Shown here piece after piece: positions 42,440-52,702 of a stretch of DNA of 64,000 bases (position 1 is its first letter; every line of letters starts with the position of its first letter). The notes beneath the pieces are model-generated. The model worked only from the letters and a program-made list of their open reading frames with translations, searched no databases and was not told the origin of the DNA. The position numbers were made by a program, and so were the translations under genes. This stretch comes from Pseudoalteromonas piscicida (GTDB lineage: Bacteria > Pseudomonadota > Gammaproteobacteria > Enterobacterales > Alteromonadaceae): positions 1,533,501 to 1,597,500 of the forward strand of contig NZ_CP021646.1 in the NCBI RefSeq assembly GCF_002208135.1, given 5' to 3'.

Positions 42440-43444
42440 ATGATGAAGAAGTTAGTAGCAGCCTCGATTTTAACTATGGCGCACGCAGCAGTAGCCGAAA
42501 GTAGTGACCAGATTTCAGCAAAATCAGCCCTGATGGTCGCTCACCCAGAGCAAACGCTTTTCACAGACATTACAGATAACGGTGATGCGTTAATTGCAGT
42601 AGGTAAACACGGCACAATAATTATTAAGCAAGAAGGGCAAAACTGGACGCAGGCAGAGGTGCCAATTCAATCACTGTTAACCTCTGTGACATTTAAAGGC
42701 AAAGATATTGGTTGGGCCTGTGGCCATGATGCCAGCATAATCAAAACCACAGACGGTGGTAAAACATGGGCGCTAAAACAATATCTACCAACATTGGAAA
42801 AGCCTTGTCTTGATATTGAGTTTATTGACCAACAACACGGCTTTGCTGTGGGCGCTTATGGCATGTTTTTTGAGACCACTGATGGTGGTGAGTCTTGGAC
42901 AAAACGTTTTATCAGTGAATTTGTTCACCCCGATGATGTCGACTACTTAGCCGATTTAAAAGCGCAGGACCCAGCGGCATACGAACAAGAAACGGCATTT
43001 ATTCTTCCCCATTTTAATCGCCTGTTAATCGCCGAAGGCATGATGTATCTTGCCGGTGAAATGGGACTTGTGGCACAAAGTGATGACTTAGGAAAAACAT
43101 GGCAAAAATTTGAGCCTTTTTATCGTGGTTCATTTTTTGCTGTTGATCAAACATCAGATAACCAACTTATTGTTGCAGGCCTTAGGGGCAACGCATTTAT
43201 TGGCAATGCACAGCAAGTAGTGCAGCTTGATACTCAAAAAACGGCGACAATAAATAGTATTGCCCACAAAGATAATGTGACCTATATGTTTGCTAACAGC
43301 GGCGTAATATTCACGTTGAAAGCAGGTAAGCTAACCTCAAAACAACTAAAAAACGGCCACTCTATTTTAGCAGGCGTGGTTAAAAAGAATCAGCTAATTC
43401 TAGCGACGGAGCAGGGGATTGCTGAGGTAGAGGTGAAAAACTAA
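42440..43444 (+). CDS. YCF48/BNR-repeat periplasmic beta-propeller protein
   Basis: 334 residues, signal peptide (ASILTMAHAAVA). Repeated sialidase-type turns, TTDGGKTW, TTDGGESW and SDDLGKTW, each preceded by a GWACGHD or GFAVGAYG strand, form a YCF48-like propeller. Plant and cyanobacterial YCF48 assists photosystem II assembly; bacterial ones in this context sit with RND/MMPL pumps and probably help their assembly or substrate handling. The stop overlaps the pump start by one base (TAATG). ATG 42443 is an alternative start. Confidence 0.85.
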   Translation: MMKKLVAASILTMAHAAVAESSDQISAKSALMVAHPEQTLFTDITDNGDALIAVGKHGTIIIKQEGQNWTQAEVPIQSLLTSVTFKGKDIGWACGHDASIIKTTDGGKTWALKQYLPTLEKPCLDIEFIDQQHGFAVGAYGMFFETTDGGESWTKRFISEFVHPDDVDYLADLKAQDPAAYEQETAFILPHFNRLLIAEGMMYLAGEMGLVAQSDDLGKTWQKFEPFYRGSFFAVDQTSDNQLIVAGLRGNAFIGNAQQVVQLDTQKTATINSIAHKDNVTYMFANSGVIFTLKAGKLTSKQLKNGHSILAGVVKKNQLILATEQGIAEVEVKN

Positions 43445-45765
43445 TGCAAGCGTTTTTAAATCAATTGGTATACGCCATCTTTAGGCATCGTATTACCGTC
43501 GTGTCTTTTTTCGTATTGACGACGATATTTTTGGGCTTCAAAGCCACACAAATTCAACTCGATGCGTCATTTAACAAAAATATTCCATTAAATCATGAAT
43601 ACATGAAAGTGTACTTGAAGCACGAAAAACAGTTTGGTGGTGCAAATAGTATTCTTATTTCTGTTTGTGATAAAGATGGTGACATCTTTAATGAGCCATT
43701 TTTCACTCAGCTAAAGGCGGTGCATGATCAGCTCTATTTTATCCCTGGCGTTAATCGTCCACTGGTGAATTCAATCTTTGCACCCAGTGCGAGATTCGTT
43801 GAGGTGGTAGAGGACGGCTTTGCCGGTGGACCTATCATTCCTGCTAACTTTCAACCCACTGAACAAGGTCTAGCGGTTGTAAAGCAGAACATCGAGAAAG
43901 CAAAAGTTGTGGGTCGTATGGTTGCGAGTGACTATTCTTGTGCCATGGTAACCGCACAGTTAATGGAAACCGATCCGCAAACCCAAGAAAAGCTCGATAC
44001 CTTAGCATTTGCGCAAAAACTAGAATCAGAGATCCGAGCTCCGCTTAGCACTGACAAAGTGAGTATACATATAATCGGCTTTGCTAAAATGGCCGGTGAT
44101 ATTGCTGATGGAGCAAAGGGAGTAGTGCTCTTCTTTGCATTAGCAATTGCTTTTACCTTTATTATGGTATGGATGTTCTGCAAGAGCTTTAAGCTTACGC
44201 TGCTCCCCATTGTTTGCTCATTTATTGCTGTGATTTGGCAGATGGGTTTACTCAGTACTTTGGGGTTTGGTGTCGACCCTATGTCTATTTTGGTGCCTTT
44301 CTTAGTCTTCGCCATTGGCGTGAGTCACGGTGTGCAAATGATCAACGCGATAGGCAAAAAAGTAGCAGAAGGGGTAAGTTGCAAAGTAGCGGCTGAAGCG
44401 AGCTTCAAAGCATTACTTATCCCAGGTGGAATTGCATTACTTTCTGATACAGTAGGCTTCTTAACCTTACTGGCAATCGACATCGGCATTATTCGTGAAC
44501 TTGCTATTACTGCCAGTTTAGGGGTTGCGGTTATTATCTTTACCAACTTGGTACTACTTCCTGTGATGGCGTCCTTTTTTGAGTCTGCAAATATTAAGCG
44601 ACTTGGTGATGGTAAAAACGCCAGCCATGGTATGTTTGAAGCAATGCGAGAGGCCTTGGTGAAAACCACAGACAAAAAAGTGGCCAGAGTGATTTTACTT
44701 ATCAGTGCAGTACTATTCGCATTTGGCTACTGGCAATCTGAAAAAATGCGTATTGGTGATTTACATGCTGGTGCACCGGCGCTACATGAAGATGCCAGAT
44801 ACAACCAAGACACTTTCCTTATCTCAGACCGTTATGCCATTTCTTCTGATATCTTAAAGGTCATTGTAGAAGCGACACCTGCGGCTTGTACTGAGCACGA
44901 TACAATGGAGCGTATTAGTCGCTTCCAATGGCGAGTAGAAAACTTACCGAGTGTACAATCGGCTGTTTCTTTAAGCTCCGTTGCACAAGCGGTTAATGCT
45001 GGGTACAACGAAGGTAACTTAAAGTGGCAGACGTTACCAAGAAATACCGCTTCTCTAGTTCAAGCTACCTCTCGAGTGGAGACAAGCTCTGGGCTACTCA
45101 ATGGTGATTGCTCGGTGATGCCCATTATCATCTTTATGGAAGATCATAAGGCCGAGTCTATCGACCACGTGATTGCAAAGATCAAACAGTTCTCAGAAGA
45201 AGAAGGAACGGATGACGTTGCCTTTAAATTAGCATCAGGTCCAATCGGTGTGATGGCGGCAACAAATGAATCCGTTTCCGAGGCACAGGTTCCTATGATG
45301 CTCTATGTGTACGGAGCGGTGATTCTGTTGTGCCTAGCGAGCTTTAGGAGCGTTCGAGCGACTATCGCAGTGGTACTGCCTTTATACGTGGTATCAACGC
45401 TTGCTCAGGCGCTTATGGTGCAGCTTGAAATCGGTTTAACGGTGTCGACGCTACCAGTAATCGCTTTGGGTGTAGGAATAGGTGTCGATTACGGCATTTA
45501 TATTCTATCCTCAATGATGGGACAGCTTAAGCAAGGTATGCCGTTGTCGGTTGCCTATCGAAATGCGCTTGCTGAACGAGGCAGTGCGGTACTGTTTACT
45601 GGTATCACATTGGCTATTGGAGTAAGCACTTGGATTTTCTCTGCGCTTAAGTTCCAGGTTGATATGGGTATCCTTTTAACCTTCATGTTCTTGGTAAATA
45701 TGCTGGGTGCTGTGCTGCTTTTACCTGCAATTGGAACGCTAATCTGGTCTGACCAGAAAAAATAA
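43444..45765 (+). CDS. RND/MMPL family transporter
   Basis: 773 residues, twelve predicted membrane helices in two halves, each with a large periplasmic loop after the first helix (residues ~35-220 and ~430-620). GVDPMSILVPFLVFAIGVSHGVQM and GVGIGVDYGIYILSSMM are the helix-4-type motifs of the MMPL/HpnN-like RND group that moves lipids or other hydrophobic molecules, driven by the proton gradient. No membrane-fusion protein or TolC is encoded; the DUF1302, DUF1329 and propeller proteins probably take that place. Confidence 0.92.
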   Translation: MQAFLNQLVYAIFRHRITVVSFFVLTTIFLGFKATQIQLDASFNKNIPLNHEYMKVYLKHEKQFGGANSILISVCDKDGDIFNEPFFTQLKAVHDQLYFIPGVNRPLVNSIFAPSARFVEVVEDGFAGGPIIPANFQPTEQGLAVVKQNIEKAKVVGRMVASDYSCAMVTAQLMETDPQTQEKLDTLAFAQKLESEIRAPLSTDKVSIHIIGFAKMAGDIADGAKGVVLFFALAIAFTFIMVWMFCKSFKLTLLPIVCSFIAVIWQMGLLSTLGFGVDPMSILVPFLVFAIGVSHGVQMINAIGKKVAEGVSCKVAAEASFKALLIPGGIALLSDTVGFLTLLAIDIGIIRELAITASLGVAVIIFTNLVLLPVMASFFESANIKRLGDGKNASHGMFEAMREALVKTTDKKVARVILLISAVLFAFGYWQSEKMRIGDLHAGAPALHEDARYNQDTFLISDRYAISSDILKVIVEATPAACTEHDTMERISRFQWRVENLPSVQSAVSLSSVAQAVNAGYNEGNLKWQTLPRNTASLVQATSRVETSSGLLNGDCSVMPIIIFMEDHKAESIDHVIAKIKQFSEEEGTDDVAFKLASGPIGVMAATNESVSEAQVPMMLYVYGAVILLCLASFRSVRATIAVVLPLYVVSTLAQALMVQLEIGLTVSTLPVIALGVGIGVDYGIYILSSMMGQLKQGMPLSVAYRNALAERGSAVLFTGITLAIGVSTWIFSALKFQVDMGILLTFMFLVNMLGAVLLLPAIGTLIWSDQKK

Positions 45766-45874
45766 TGTGAATAATTGTGCTCCTTTTTATTTGGTATTGG
45801 CGATTTATATCTATTTTTTGTGAATAGATGAGCAAACAGCTGAAAAGCTTGAAATGTTTTCGTCAAAAAGGCTG

Positions 45875-45923
45875 TTTATTAGCGTCAGAAAGGTTAGAAT
45901 TTACCTGACTCCACGCTAATAAA
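45875..45923 (+). promoter_or_regulatory. Inverted repeat in the leader of the glutamate dehydrogenase gene
   Basis: TTTATTAGCGT and ACGCTAATAAA, perfect 11-bp arms separated by 27 bases, about 50 bases before the start codon. Could be an operator pair, an mRNA structure or a terminator for the upstream operon; no T tract follows. The rest of 45766-45976 holds no gene. Confidence 0.4.
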
Positions 45924-45976
45924 TGGCTGTACAAATAATCTACCGTTCAAAGGTGGTATAGATTAAGGAACACATA

Positions 45977-48900
45977 ATGACACAAAATGAAGGCACAGCT
46001 TCTGTTATCCTAGATAACGTCTGCAAGCTTATCCATAAAAAAGTCCATGCTGACAAAGTGTCACTTGTCGAAACGTTTGCCAAAACCTTGTACAGCAACA
46101 TGTCTAAAGAGGATTTGGCACATCGTAACGACAGTGACTTATACGGCGCAGCATTGAGCCTTTGGAATGCCCTTGATAAAAACAAGTCTGACGATGCCGT
46201 CATTCGCGTTTTTAATCCTGAGGTTGCAAAGGATGGATGGCAATCATCGCATACGATTGTCGAGATAATCGCTAAAGATATGCCGTTTTTGGTTGATTCA
46301 GTGCGCATGGCGATGAATCGAAAAAACATAGTCTCTCACCTATTACTTCATTCTCCACTTAAGTTACAAAGAAACGATGCAGGTGCAATCACCGCAGTTT
46401 CTAACTTAAAAGCAGAACAAGAATCTACGTCTACTAAGACCGTATTCTTTATCGAAATCGACAGGCAAACAGATGATTCGGTGATCGCTGATTTTACGGC
46501 TGAGCTTGAATCTGTCTTAAATGATGTTTCTGTTGCGGTTGCTGATTGGCTACCAATTCGCGATAAATTGGTGAGCGTAAGTAAAGAGCTGCCGACCCGT
46601 CATTATAGTTGTTCAAAAGAAGAAGTTGCTGAAGCCGTCGAGTTTTTAGACTGGCTGGTTAGCGACAACTTTACCTTTATGGGCTATCGCCAATATGATT
46701 TGACTCCAGTTCAAGGTGACTATGAGCTGAAGCCAGTTGAAGGCACAAGTCTCGGCCTGATGAAGAACTCAGGTGACGATCATAGCCGTTTATTGTCTGA
46801 ACTGCCTGAAGTTGCGCGCAAAGAGGCACGTAGTAACAACTTGTTGATCTTAACCAAGACAAACTCATTGTCACGCGTTCATAGACCAGCGTATATCGAC
46901 TATGTTGGTATCAAGCGTTTTGATGATGAAGGTAACGTGATTGGTGAAGACCGTTTCATTGGTTTGTTTTCATCTAGCTTCTACAACAACAGTGCGGTAG
47001 ATGTTCCGGTACTTAAGAGTAAAATTAACCGCATCATGGAGCAATGTGACTTTGCTAAAGGCACACATGCATACAAGGCGGTACTCAATATTCTTGAAAC
47101 CTATCCTCGTGATGAGTTAGTACAGGCACGCGAAAGCGAGCTACTTGAAGTGGCAATGGGCGTTCTACAAACTCAAGAGCGTGACATGTGTCGCTTATTT
47201 GTGCGTAAGGATGTGTATGGTCGTTTCTTCTCTTGTATGGTTTATGTGCCAAGAGAGCGATACAACACTGCGTTGCGCCGTGAAACTCAGCAACTGCTAG
47301 GCCGTGCATTTAAGTCTAGCGACAAAGTAGAGTTCACCACCTTTTTCTCTGAATCAACACTAGCGCGTACGCATTACATCGTCCGTGTTGATGACAACAA
47401 CATAGATTACAACGTGAAAGAAATCGAAAATAACTTGGTAGAAGCCGCTCGTACTTGGGAAGACAAGCTACAATCAGCGCTTCTTGAAAGAACGGGTGAG
47501 TCTCGTGGTAACGAGTTAAACCGTAAATACACGAATGCGTTCCAGTCTGCTTATAAAGACCAAGTGTTGCCAAGCGCAGCAGTCGTAGACATCGAGAAGC
47601 TAGAGCAACTAAACGATGACAATAAACTTGAGATGCTGTTCTACAGACCTCAAGAAGAAGCAACGTCACAACTTGTTCGTTTGAGTCTGTTCCATAAAGC
47701 AGAGCCTATTCACTTATCAGACGTGATGCCAATGCTTGAGAACTTTGGTCTACGTGTTATTGGTGAAACACCATACGCCGTGAAGACGACTGATGGTCAA
47801 GTAAACTGGATCATGGATTTCTCTATGCTTATCGACAGCAAAGGGATCACGGATTTTGAAAAAGTATCAGCGCGTTTTCGTGCAGCATTGACCAATGTGT
47901 GGAATAACCGCCTTGAAAATGATGGCTTTAACCGTTTAGTGTTACTAGGTGGACTAACAGGTCGTGAAGCATCTATTCTACGCGCGTATGCTAAATATAT
48001 GCGCCAGATTGGTGTGACGTTCTCGCAGTCTTACATCGAGAATACGTTTGACCGTTATCCGCATATTGCAGCGATGATTGTTGATCTATTTGTGAAGAAG
48101 TTTGCACCGAAGAAAGTGGCCACTGAAAAAGCACTTCAGAAAGTCGTCGATGCAATCTACCTTGAGCTTGAAAATGTAGCGAATTTAGATGATGACCGTA
48201 TCATTCGTTTATACGTTGATATGATCAATGCAACGCTGCGTACTAACTTCTATCAAAAAGAAGCAGACGGCACGAATAAGTCGTACACGTCATTCAAGAT
48301 CCAGCCAAGCGCAGTGCCAGATATGCCGTTGCCATTACCAGCGTTTGAAATCTTCGTATACTCTCCACGCGTAGAAGGTGTTCACTTACGTGGCGGTAAA
48401 GTGGCGCGTGGTGGTCTACGTTGGTCAGACCGTCGTGAAGATTTCCGCACAGAAGTACTTGGCTTAGTTAAAGCCCAGCAAGTTAAGAATACGGTTATCG
48501 TGCCTGTAGGTTCTAAAGGTGGTTTTGTTTGTAAACAACTTCCAACTGAACGTGAAGCTTTCTTCAAAGAAGGCCAAGAGTGTTACAAGATCTTCATCCG
48601 TGGTCTACTAGACATCACTGATAACATCGTACATGGTGACATCGTACCGCCAGTGGATGTTGTTCGTCACGACGAAGACGACCCATACCTAGTTGTTGCA
48701 GCGGATAAAGGCACTGCGACTTTCTCTGATATCGCAAATGGTATTGCTGAGTCTTATAACTTTTGGCTTGGTGACGCTTTCGCATCAGGTGGTTCAATCG
48801 GTTACGACCACAAGAAGATGGGTATTACTGCTAAAGGCGGTTGGGAATCGGTCAAGCGTCACTTCCGTGAAATGGACATTGACTGTCAAACAACTGACTT

Positions 48901-50815
48901 CACAGCGGTTGGTATCGGTGACATGGGTGGTGATGTATTTGGTAACGGTATGCTGCTATCTAAGCATATTCGTTTACAAGCGGCATTCAACCACATGCAC
49001 ATCTTTATCGATCCAAACCCAGATGCAGCAAGCTCGTATGTAGAGCGTGAGCGCCTATTTAATCTGCCACGTTCAAGCTGGGAAGATTATAATAAGGAGC
49101 TGATCTCTGAGGGCGGTGGTATTTTCTCTCGTGCAGCAAAAGCAATTACGCTAAGCGCTGAAATGAAGAAAATGATAGGCACCAAGAAATCGAGCATGAC
49201 ACCAAACGAGTTGATCAAAGCATTGTTGAAGATGCCAGTTGATTTACTTTGGAACGGTGGTATCGGTACTTACATTAAGTCTAAATCTGAAACGGATGCT
49301 GAAGTAGGCGACCGTGCAAACGACGCGCTACGTATCAACGGTGGTGAGCTTGGGGCGAAGATCTTCGGTGAAGGTGGTAACTTAGGTGCTACTCAGTTGG
49401 GTCGTATTGAATTTGCTTCAAACGGTGGTCGTATCAATACTGACTTTATCGACAACGTAGGTGGTGTTGCCTGTTCGGATAACGAAGTTAATATCAAGAT
49501 CCTACTTAACGGCCTAGTGGCTGAAGGTGAATTGACGAATAAGCAGCGTAACGAATTACTGTATTCAATGACTGATGAAGTATCAGAATTGGTACTGAAA
49601 GATTGTTATCGCCAAACGCATACGCTTTCGATTACCAAGTCTAAAGGTCCTGCAACGCTTAAAGAGAAAGTACGCTTTATCCATGCACTTGAAAAAGAAG
49701 GCAAGCTAAATCGTGCAATCGAATTCTTACCGACGGATGAAGAGCTAGCAGAGCGCGCGGCGGCAGGTAAAGACCTAACGCGTCCTGAGCTATCTGTATT
49801 GGTTTCTTACTCTAAGATGGTATTAAAAGAGACATTAGTTGTTGATGAGATCTCAGAAAATCCATACTACCGTCAGTTGTTAGTGAACTCGTTCCCAGCA
49901 CCGCTGCGCGAGCGCTTCAATGCTGCGATGGATAATCACCCGCTACGTAAAGAGATCATTGCAACGAAACTTGCAAACAATATCGTCAACGATATGGGTC
50001 TAAACTTCATGGTTCGTATGCACGAAGAAACAGGTGCAACGGATGCAGAAATTGCAGTTTGCTACTCAATTTCAAGTGCAATCTTTGAAATGAAGGAAAC
50101 GTGGTCAGCGATTTCTGCGCTTGATAATAAGATCCCAGCGGCGGTTCAAACGGAAATGCTATATCAATTACGTCGTACGGTTCGCCGCGCAACGCGTTGG
50201 TTCTTACGTCACCGTGATAAGTCTCAAACTATCGAGCAAGCCATCGCATTCTTTGCACCAACATTTAAAGATCTAAGTGCAAATTTACACAACTATATGG
50301 TTGCTAATGAAAGTGAGCAGATCGTTGATAAAGCACGTGACCTTGAATCTCAAGGTGTGCCAGCTGAGATTGCACTGCGTATCGTATCGCTTTCAAGCTT
50401 GTTCTCGGTCATGGACTTAGCGGAAGTCGCACATAGCTCTGGTCGTAAGATTGGTGTTGTGTCTAATACTTACTTTACGCTTGGTGCAAATATGGGTCTA
50501 CATTGGTTCCTTGACCAAATTACGGCTCAGCCTGTTGCAAACCATTGGCAGGCGCTTGCTCGTGCTTCATATCGTGAAGAGCTTGATTGGCAGCAGCGTT
50601 CATTGTCAGAGGTTGTGTTAAACAGCTTTGCTGGTGATGACAATGACATCAATGAACAGATTGAACAGTGGATGGATAAGCAAGCCGGCTTACTACACCG
50701 TTGGCAGCAAATGCTAACTGAGTTTAAGACGTCGCAAAGCCACGACTTTGCTAAGTTCTCAGTTGCACTTCGTGAGCTAATGTTACTAAGCCACAACTGC
50801 GATACTTCCAAATAA
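45977..50815 (+). CDS. NAD-specific glutamate dehydrogenase, large (GDH-180) type
   Basis: 1612 residues, the length of the 180-kDa class. Catalyses oxidative deamination of glutamate to 2-oxoglutarate with NAD+. Long N-terminal regulatory region with ACT-like segments (~1-700), the catalytic dehydrogenase core (LRGGKVARGGLRWSDRREDF, VIVPVGSKGGFV with the active-site lysine, FTAVGIGDMGGDVFGNGM for cofactor binding), and a C-terminal helical domain. RBS GGAA near the ATG. Single-gene transcript bounded by a terminator. Codon use is strongly biased (highly expressed type), unlike the AT-rich island. Confidence 0.97.
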   Translation: MTQNEGTASVILDNVCKLIHKKVHADKVSLVETFAKTLYSNMSKEDLAHRNDSDLYGAALSLWNALDKNKSDDAVIRVFNPEVAKDGWQSSHTIVEIIAKDMPFLVDSVRMAMNRKNIVSHLLLHSPLKLQRNDAGAITAVSNLKAEQESTSTKTVFFIEIDRQTDDSVIADFTAELESVLNDVSVAVADWLPIRDKLVSVSKELPTRHYSCSKEEVAEAVEFLDWLVSDNFTFMGYRQYDLTPVQGDYELKPVEGTSLGLMKNSGDDHSRLLSELPEVARKEARSNNLLILTKTNSLSRVHRPAYIDYVGIKRFDDEGNVIGEDRFIGLFSSSFYNNSAVDVPVLKSKINRIMEQCDFAKGTHAYKAVLNILETYPRDELVQARESELLEVAMGVLQTQERDMCRLFVRKDVYGRFFSCMVYVPRERYNTALRRETQQLLGRAFKSSDKVEFTTFFSESTLARTHYIVRVDDNNIDYNVKEIENNLVEAARTWEDKLQSALLERTGESRGNELNRKYTNAFQSAYKDQVLPSAAVVDIEKLEQLNDDNKLEMLFYRPQEEATSQLVRLSLFHKAEPIHLSDVMPMLENFGLRVIGETPYAVKTTDGQVNWIMDFSMLIDSKGITDFEKVSARFRAALTNVWNNRLENDGFNRLVLLGGLTGREASILRAYAKYMRQIGVTFSQSYIENTFDRYPHIAAMIVDLFVKKFAPKKVATEKALQKVVDAIYLELENVANLDDDRIIRLYVDMINATLRTNFYQKEADGTNKSYTSFKIQPSAVPDMPLPLPAFEIFVYSPRVEGVHLRGGKVARGGLRWSDRREDFRTEVLGLVKAQQVKNTVIVPVGSKGGFVCKQLPTEREAFFKEGQECYKIFIRGLLDITDNIVHGDIVPPVDVVRHDEDDPYLVVAADKGTATFSDIANGIAESYNFWLGDAFASGGSIGYDHKKMGITAKGGWESVKRHFREMDIDCQTTDFTAVGIGDMGGDVFGNGMLLSKHIRLQAAFNHMHIFIDPNPDAASSYVERERLFNLPRSSWEDYNKELISEGGGIFSRAAKAITLSAEMKKMIGTKKSSMTPNELIKALLKMPVDLLWNGGIGTYIKSKSETDAEVGDRANDALRINGGELGAKIFGEGGNLGATQLGRIEFASNGGRINTDFIDNVGGVACSDNEVNIKILLNGLVAEGELTNKQRNELLYSMTDEVSELVLKDCYRQTHTLSITKSKGPATLKEKVRFIHALEKEGKLNRAIEFLPTDEELAERAAAGKDLTRPELSVLVSYSKMVLKETLVVDEISENPYYRQLLVNSFPAPLRERFNAAMDNHPLRKEIIATKLANNIVNDMGLNFMVRMHEETGATDAEIAVCYSISSAIFEMKETWSAISALDNKIPAAVQTEMLYQLRRTVRRATRWFLRHRDKSQTIEQAIAFFAPTFKDLSANLHNYMVANESEQIVDKARDLESQGVPAEIALRIVSLSSLFSVMDLAEVAHSSGRKIGVVSNTYFTLGANMGLHWFLDQITAQPVANHWQALARASYREELDWQQRSLSEVVLNSFAGDDNDINEQIEQWMDKQAGLLHRWQQMLTEFKTSQSHDFAKFSVALRELMLLSHNCDTSK

Positions 50816-50830
50816 TCTAGAAATCGCTAC

Positions 50831-50861
50831 AATACCCCAGCTTTGACTGGGGTATTTTTTT
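50831..50861 (+). terminator. Terminator after the glutamate dehydrogenase gene
   Basis: AATACCCCA-gctttgac-TGGGGTATT followed by a T run. Confidence 0.93.
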
Positions 50862-50952
50862 GCCTAATGCCATTGGCATAATCTATTTAGCTAAAGTTAC
50901 GCTAGGGTAACTTTAGCTAAGTCGATTACGTTACCAATACTGAGGAGCTACC

Positions 50953-51963
50953 ATGTTTTACGATCTTGCGCGTCGTTTTATGTTTAATAAAGATGCGGAG
51001 TGGGCACACGATTTTGCCCTAAGCAATCTGCGCCGCTTTGCGAATACGCCAATGAGCCTCGCATGGTCTCAATCAGTTCAAGACAAACCTGTTAATTTTT
51101 TAGGGTTAGAGTTTAAAAATCCAGTAGGATTGGCTGCGGGTCTTGATAAAAATGCTGAGTGTATTGAAGCATTTGCACAAATGGGCTTTGGTTTTATTGA
51201 AGTAGGGACGGTCACGCCAAGACCACAAGCGGGCAACGACAAACCTCGGATCTTCCGTTTACCTGAAGCAAATGCGATTATTAATCGTATGGGATTCAAT
51301 AACAAGGGCGTCGATTACCTAGTCAACAATGTAAAAGCGGCAAAATACGATGGGATCCTTGGGATCAACATTGGCAAAAATAAAGATACACCGAATGAAC
51401 AAGGTAAAGATGACTACATTCACTGTATGAGAAAAGTTTTTGAGCATGCCTCATACATCACTGTGAATATTTCTTCACCAAATACACCGGGTCTGAGAGA
51501 TCTACAATATGGCGAAGCGCTAGATGATCTATTGCAAAGCCTAAAAAATGAACAGATGGATCTGATCGCTAAGCATAACAAGTCGGTGCCTATGTTGGTA
51601 AAGATCGCTCCAGATGTTGATGGCGTTCAGTTAACTCAGATCGCAGAATCGTTAGTTAATAATCGTATTGATGGTGTTATTGCAACTAATACAACATTAG
51701 CCCGTGATGCGGTAGAAAATCTAGAATACGGTAATGAAACGGGCGGTTTATCTGGTAGACCTGTTCGTGAAAAATCGACGCATGTTGTCAGCGAATTAAA
51801 GCGTATTACCGACGGTAAGCTACCAATCATCGGTGTAGGCGGTATTGACTGTGCGGAATCTGCAAAAGAGAAGTTTTCAGCTGGTGCAGATTTGGTACAA
51901 GTGTATACAGGCTTTATTTATGAAGGGCCAGCGCTTGTTAAAAAGATCGTTTCGTCCTTATAA
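50953..51963 (+). CDS. pyrD: Dihydroorotate dehydrogenase (quinone), class 2
   Basis: 336 residues. N-terminal amphipathic helices for membrane association ([20 protein letters not shown]) then an FMN TIM barrel: [38 protein letters not shown] with the class-2 catalytic serine, and [20 protein letters not shown]. Oxidises dihydroorotate to orotate in pyrimidine synthesis, reducing ubiquinone. RBS GAGGAG upstream. Followed by zapC, as in E. coli. Confidence 0.97.
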   Translation: MFYDLARRFMFNKDAEWAHDFALSNLRRFANTPMSLAWSQSVQDKPVNFLGLEFKNPVGLAAGLDKNAECIEAFAQMGFGFIEVGTVTPRPQAGNDKPRIFRLPEANAIINRMGFNNKGVDYLVNNVKAAKYDGILGINIGKNKDTPNEQGKDDYIHCMRKVFEHASYITVNISSPNTPGLRDLQYGEALDDLLQSLKNEQMDLIAKHNKSVPMLVKIAPDVDGVQLTQIAESLVNNRIDGVIATNTTLARDAVENLEYGNETGGLSGRPVREKSTHVVSELKRITDGKLPIIGVGGIDCAESAKEKFSAGADLVQVYTGFIYEGPALVKKIVSSL

Positions 51964-52084
51964 GGATCGTTCATATAACTAAATGATCCCAAACAAAACG
52001 TTATTATAAAAAATTTCATCATTGCGTTTTTCGCGTTATACTCCCACTTACTAGTTGAGCTAATTGGTTGGTGGGAGAGAAGTT

Positions 52085-52612
52085 TTGCAAGCTTCAAAAG
52101 AGTGGCAATGGATCCGCTGCACAGAAAGGAACAGGTTGTTAATTGATTTGGGTGACGAGCTTCAGCTTTGCACGCCTTTTCGTTTGCGCCACCTGACTGA
52201 AGACTCGACCACTAATCCCAATTTTAGTCTCAGCGAAGCTGAATTTTATCAGAGTGTATTTTCCTACCTTTGCGGTTTTGGTGTTTGGAATGAACCCAGG
52301 TGCTGTCAAATCGCTTTAAATGCAACAGCAGCGAAGTTTCATCTACAACCGATGCAAGCAAAAAGCTGGTTTTTCAAGCCATATTTTGGTGGAGAGCCTG
52401 TGAGTGAGGCGGTTGTGTGTTTACATTCCAAGTTAAGCAGCGGCGAGTTTCTAATTATCGAACATGATGGTCAGTCAAGCCTTTGTTTAAGCCTGAATGA
52501 GCAGTTTATTCTTGATGAGGGAATAGAGCTTGAACAATTTCAAGCGATAAAAGTACTGAACGATCGTTTAGCGCCTCTTGTGTTAACACACCGAGTTCAT
52601 CAAAGCGCATAG
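52085..52612 (+). CDS. zapC: Cell division protein ZapC
   Basis: 175 residues from the TTG at 52085, which has GGGAGAG about 7 bases upstream and aligns with the start of E. coli ZapC; an upstream TTG at 52064 lies before that RBS. Segments ASKEWQWIRC, AKSWFFKPYF and IKVLNDRLAPLV match ZapC, which binds FtsZ and promotes bundling of filaments at the Z ring. Position after pyrD and upstream of rlmKL is the standard gammaproteobacterial order. Confidence 0.85.
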   Translation: MQASKEWQWIRCTERNRLLIDLGDELQLCTPFRLRHLTEDSTTNPNFSLSEAEFYQSVFSYLCGFGVWNEPRCCQIALNATAAKFHLQPMQAKSWFFKPYFGGEPVSEAVVCLHSKLSSGEFLIIEHDGQSSLCLSLNEQFILDEGIELEQFQAIKVLNDRLAPLVLTHRVHQSA

Positions 52613-52702
52613 CCAAATTCATCGCATTGTTTTATTGACTGACAATTATTCCCCGTATTAATCTGTACCTAATTTGTATTGTTCGCAGTTCAAGGGAGCA
52701 GA

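Noticed and set aside
43932-44675. Two long minus-strand ORFs (127 and 116 codons)
   Set aside because: Both are shadows of the RND transporter gene on the other strand, with low-complexity products.
48693-49043. 116-codon ORF in another frame
   Set aside because: Lies wholly inside the glutamate dehydrogenase gene, has no RBS and is explained by the biased codon use of that gene.
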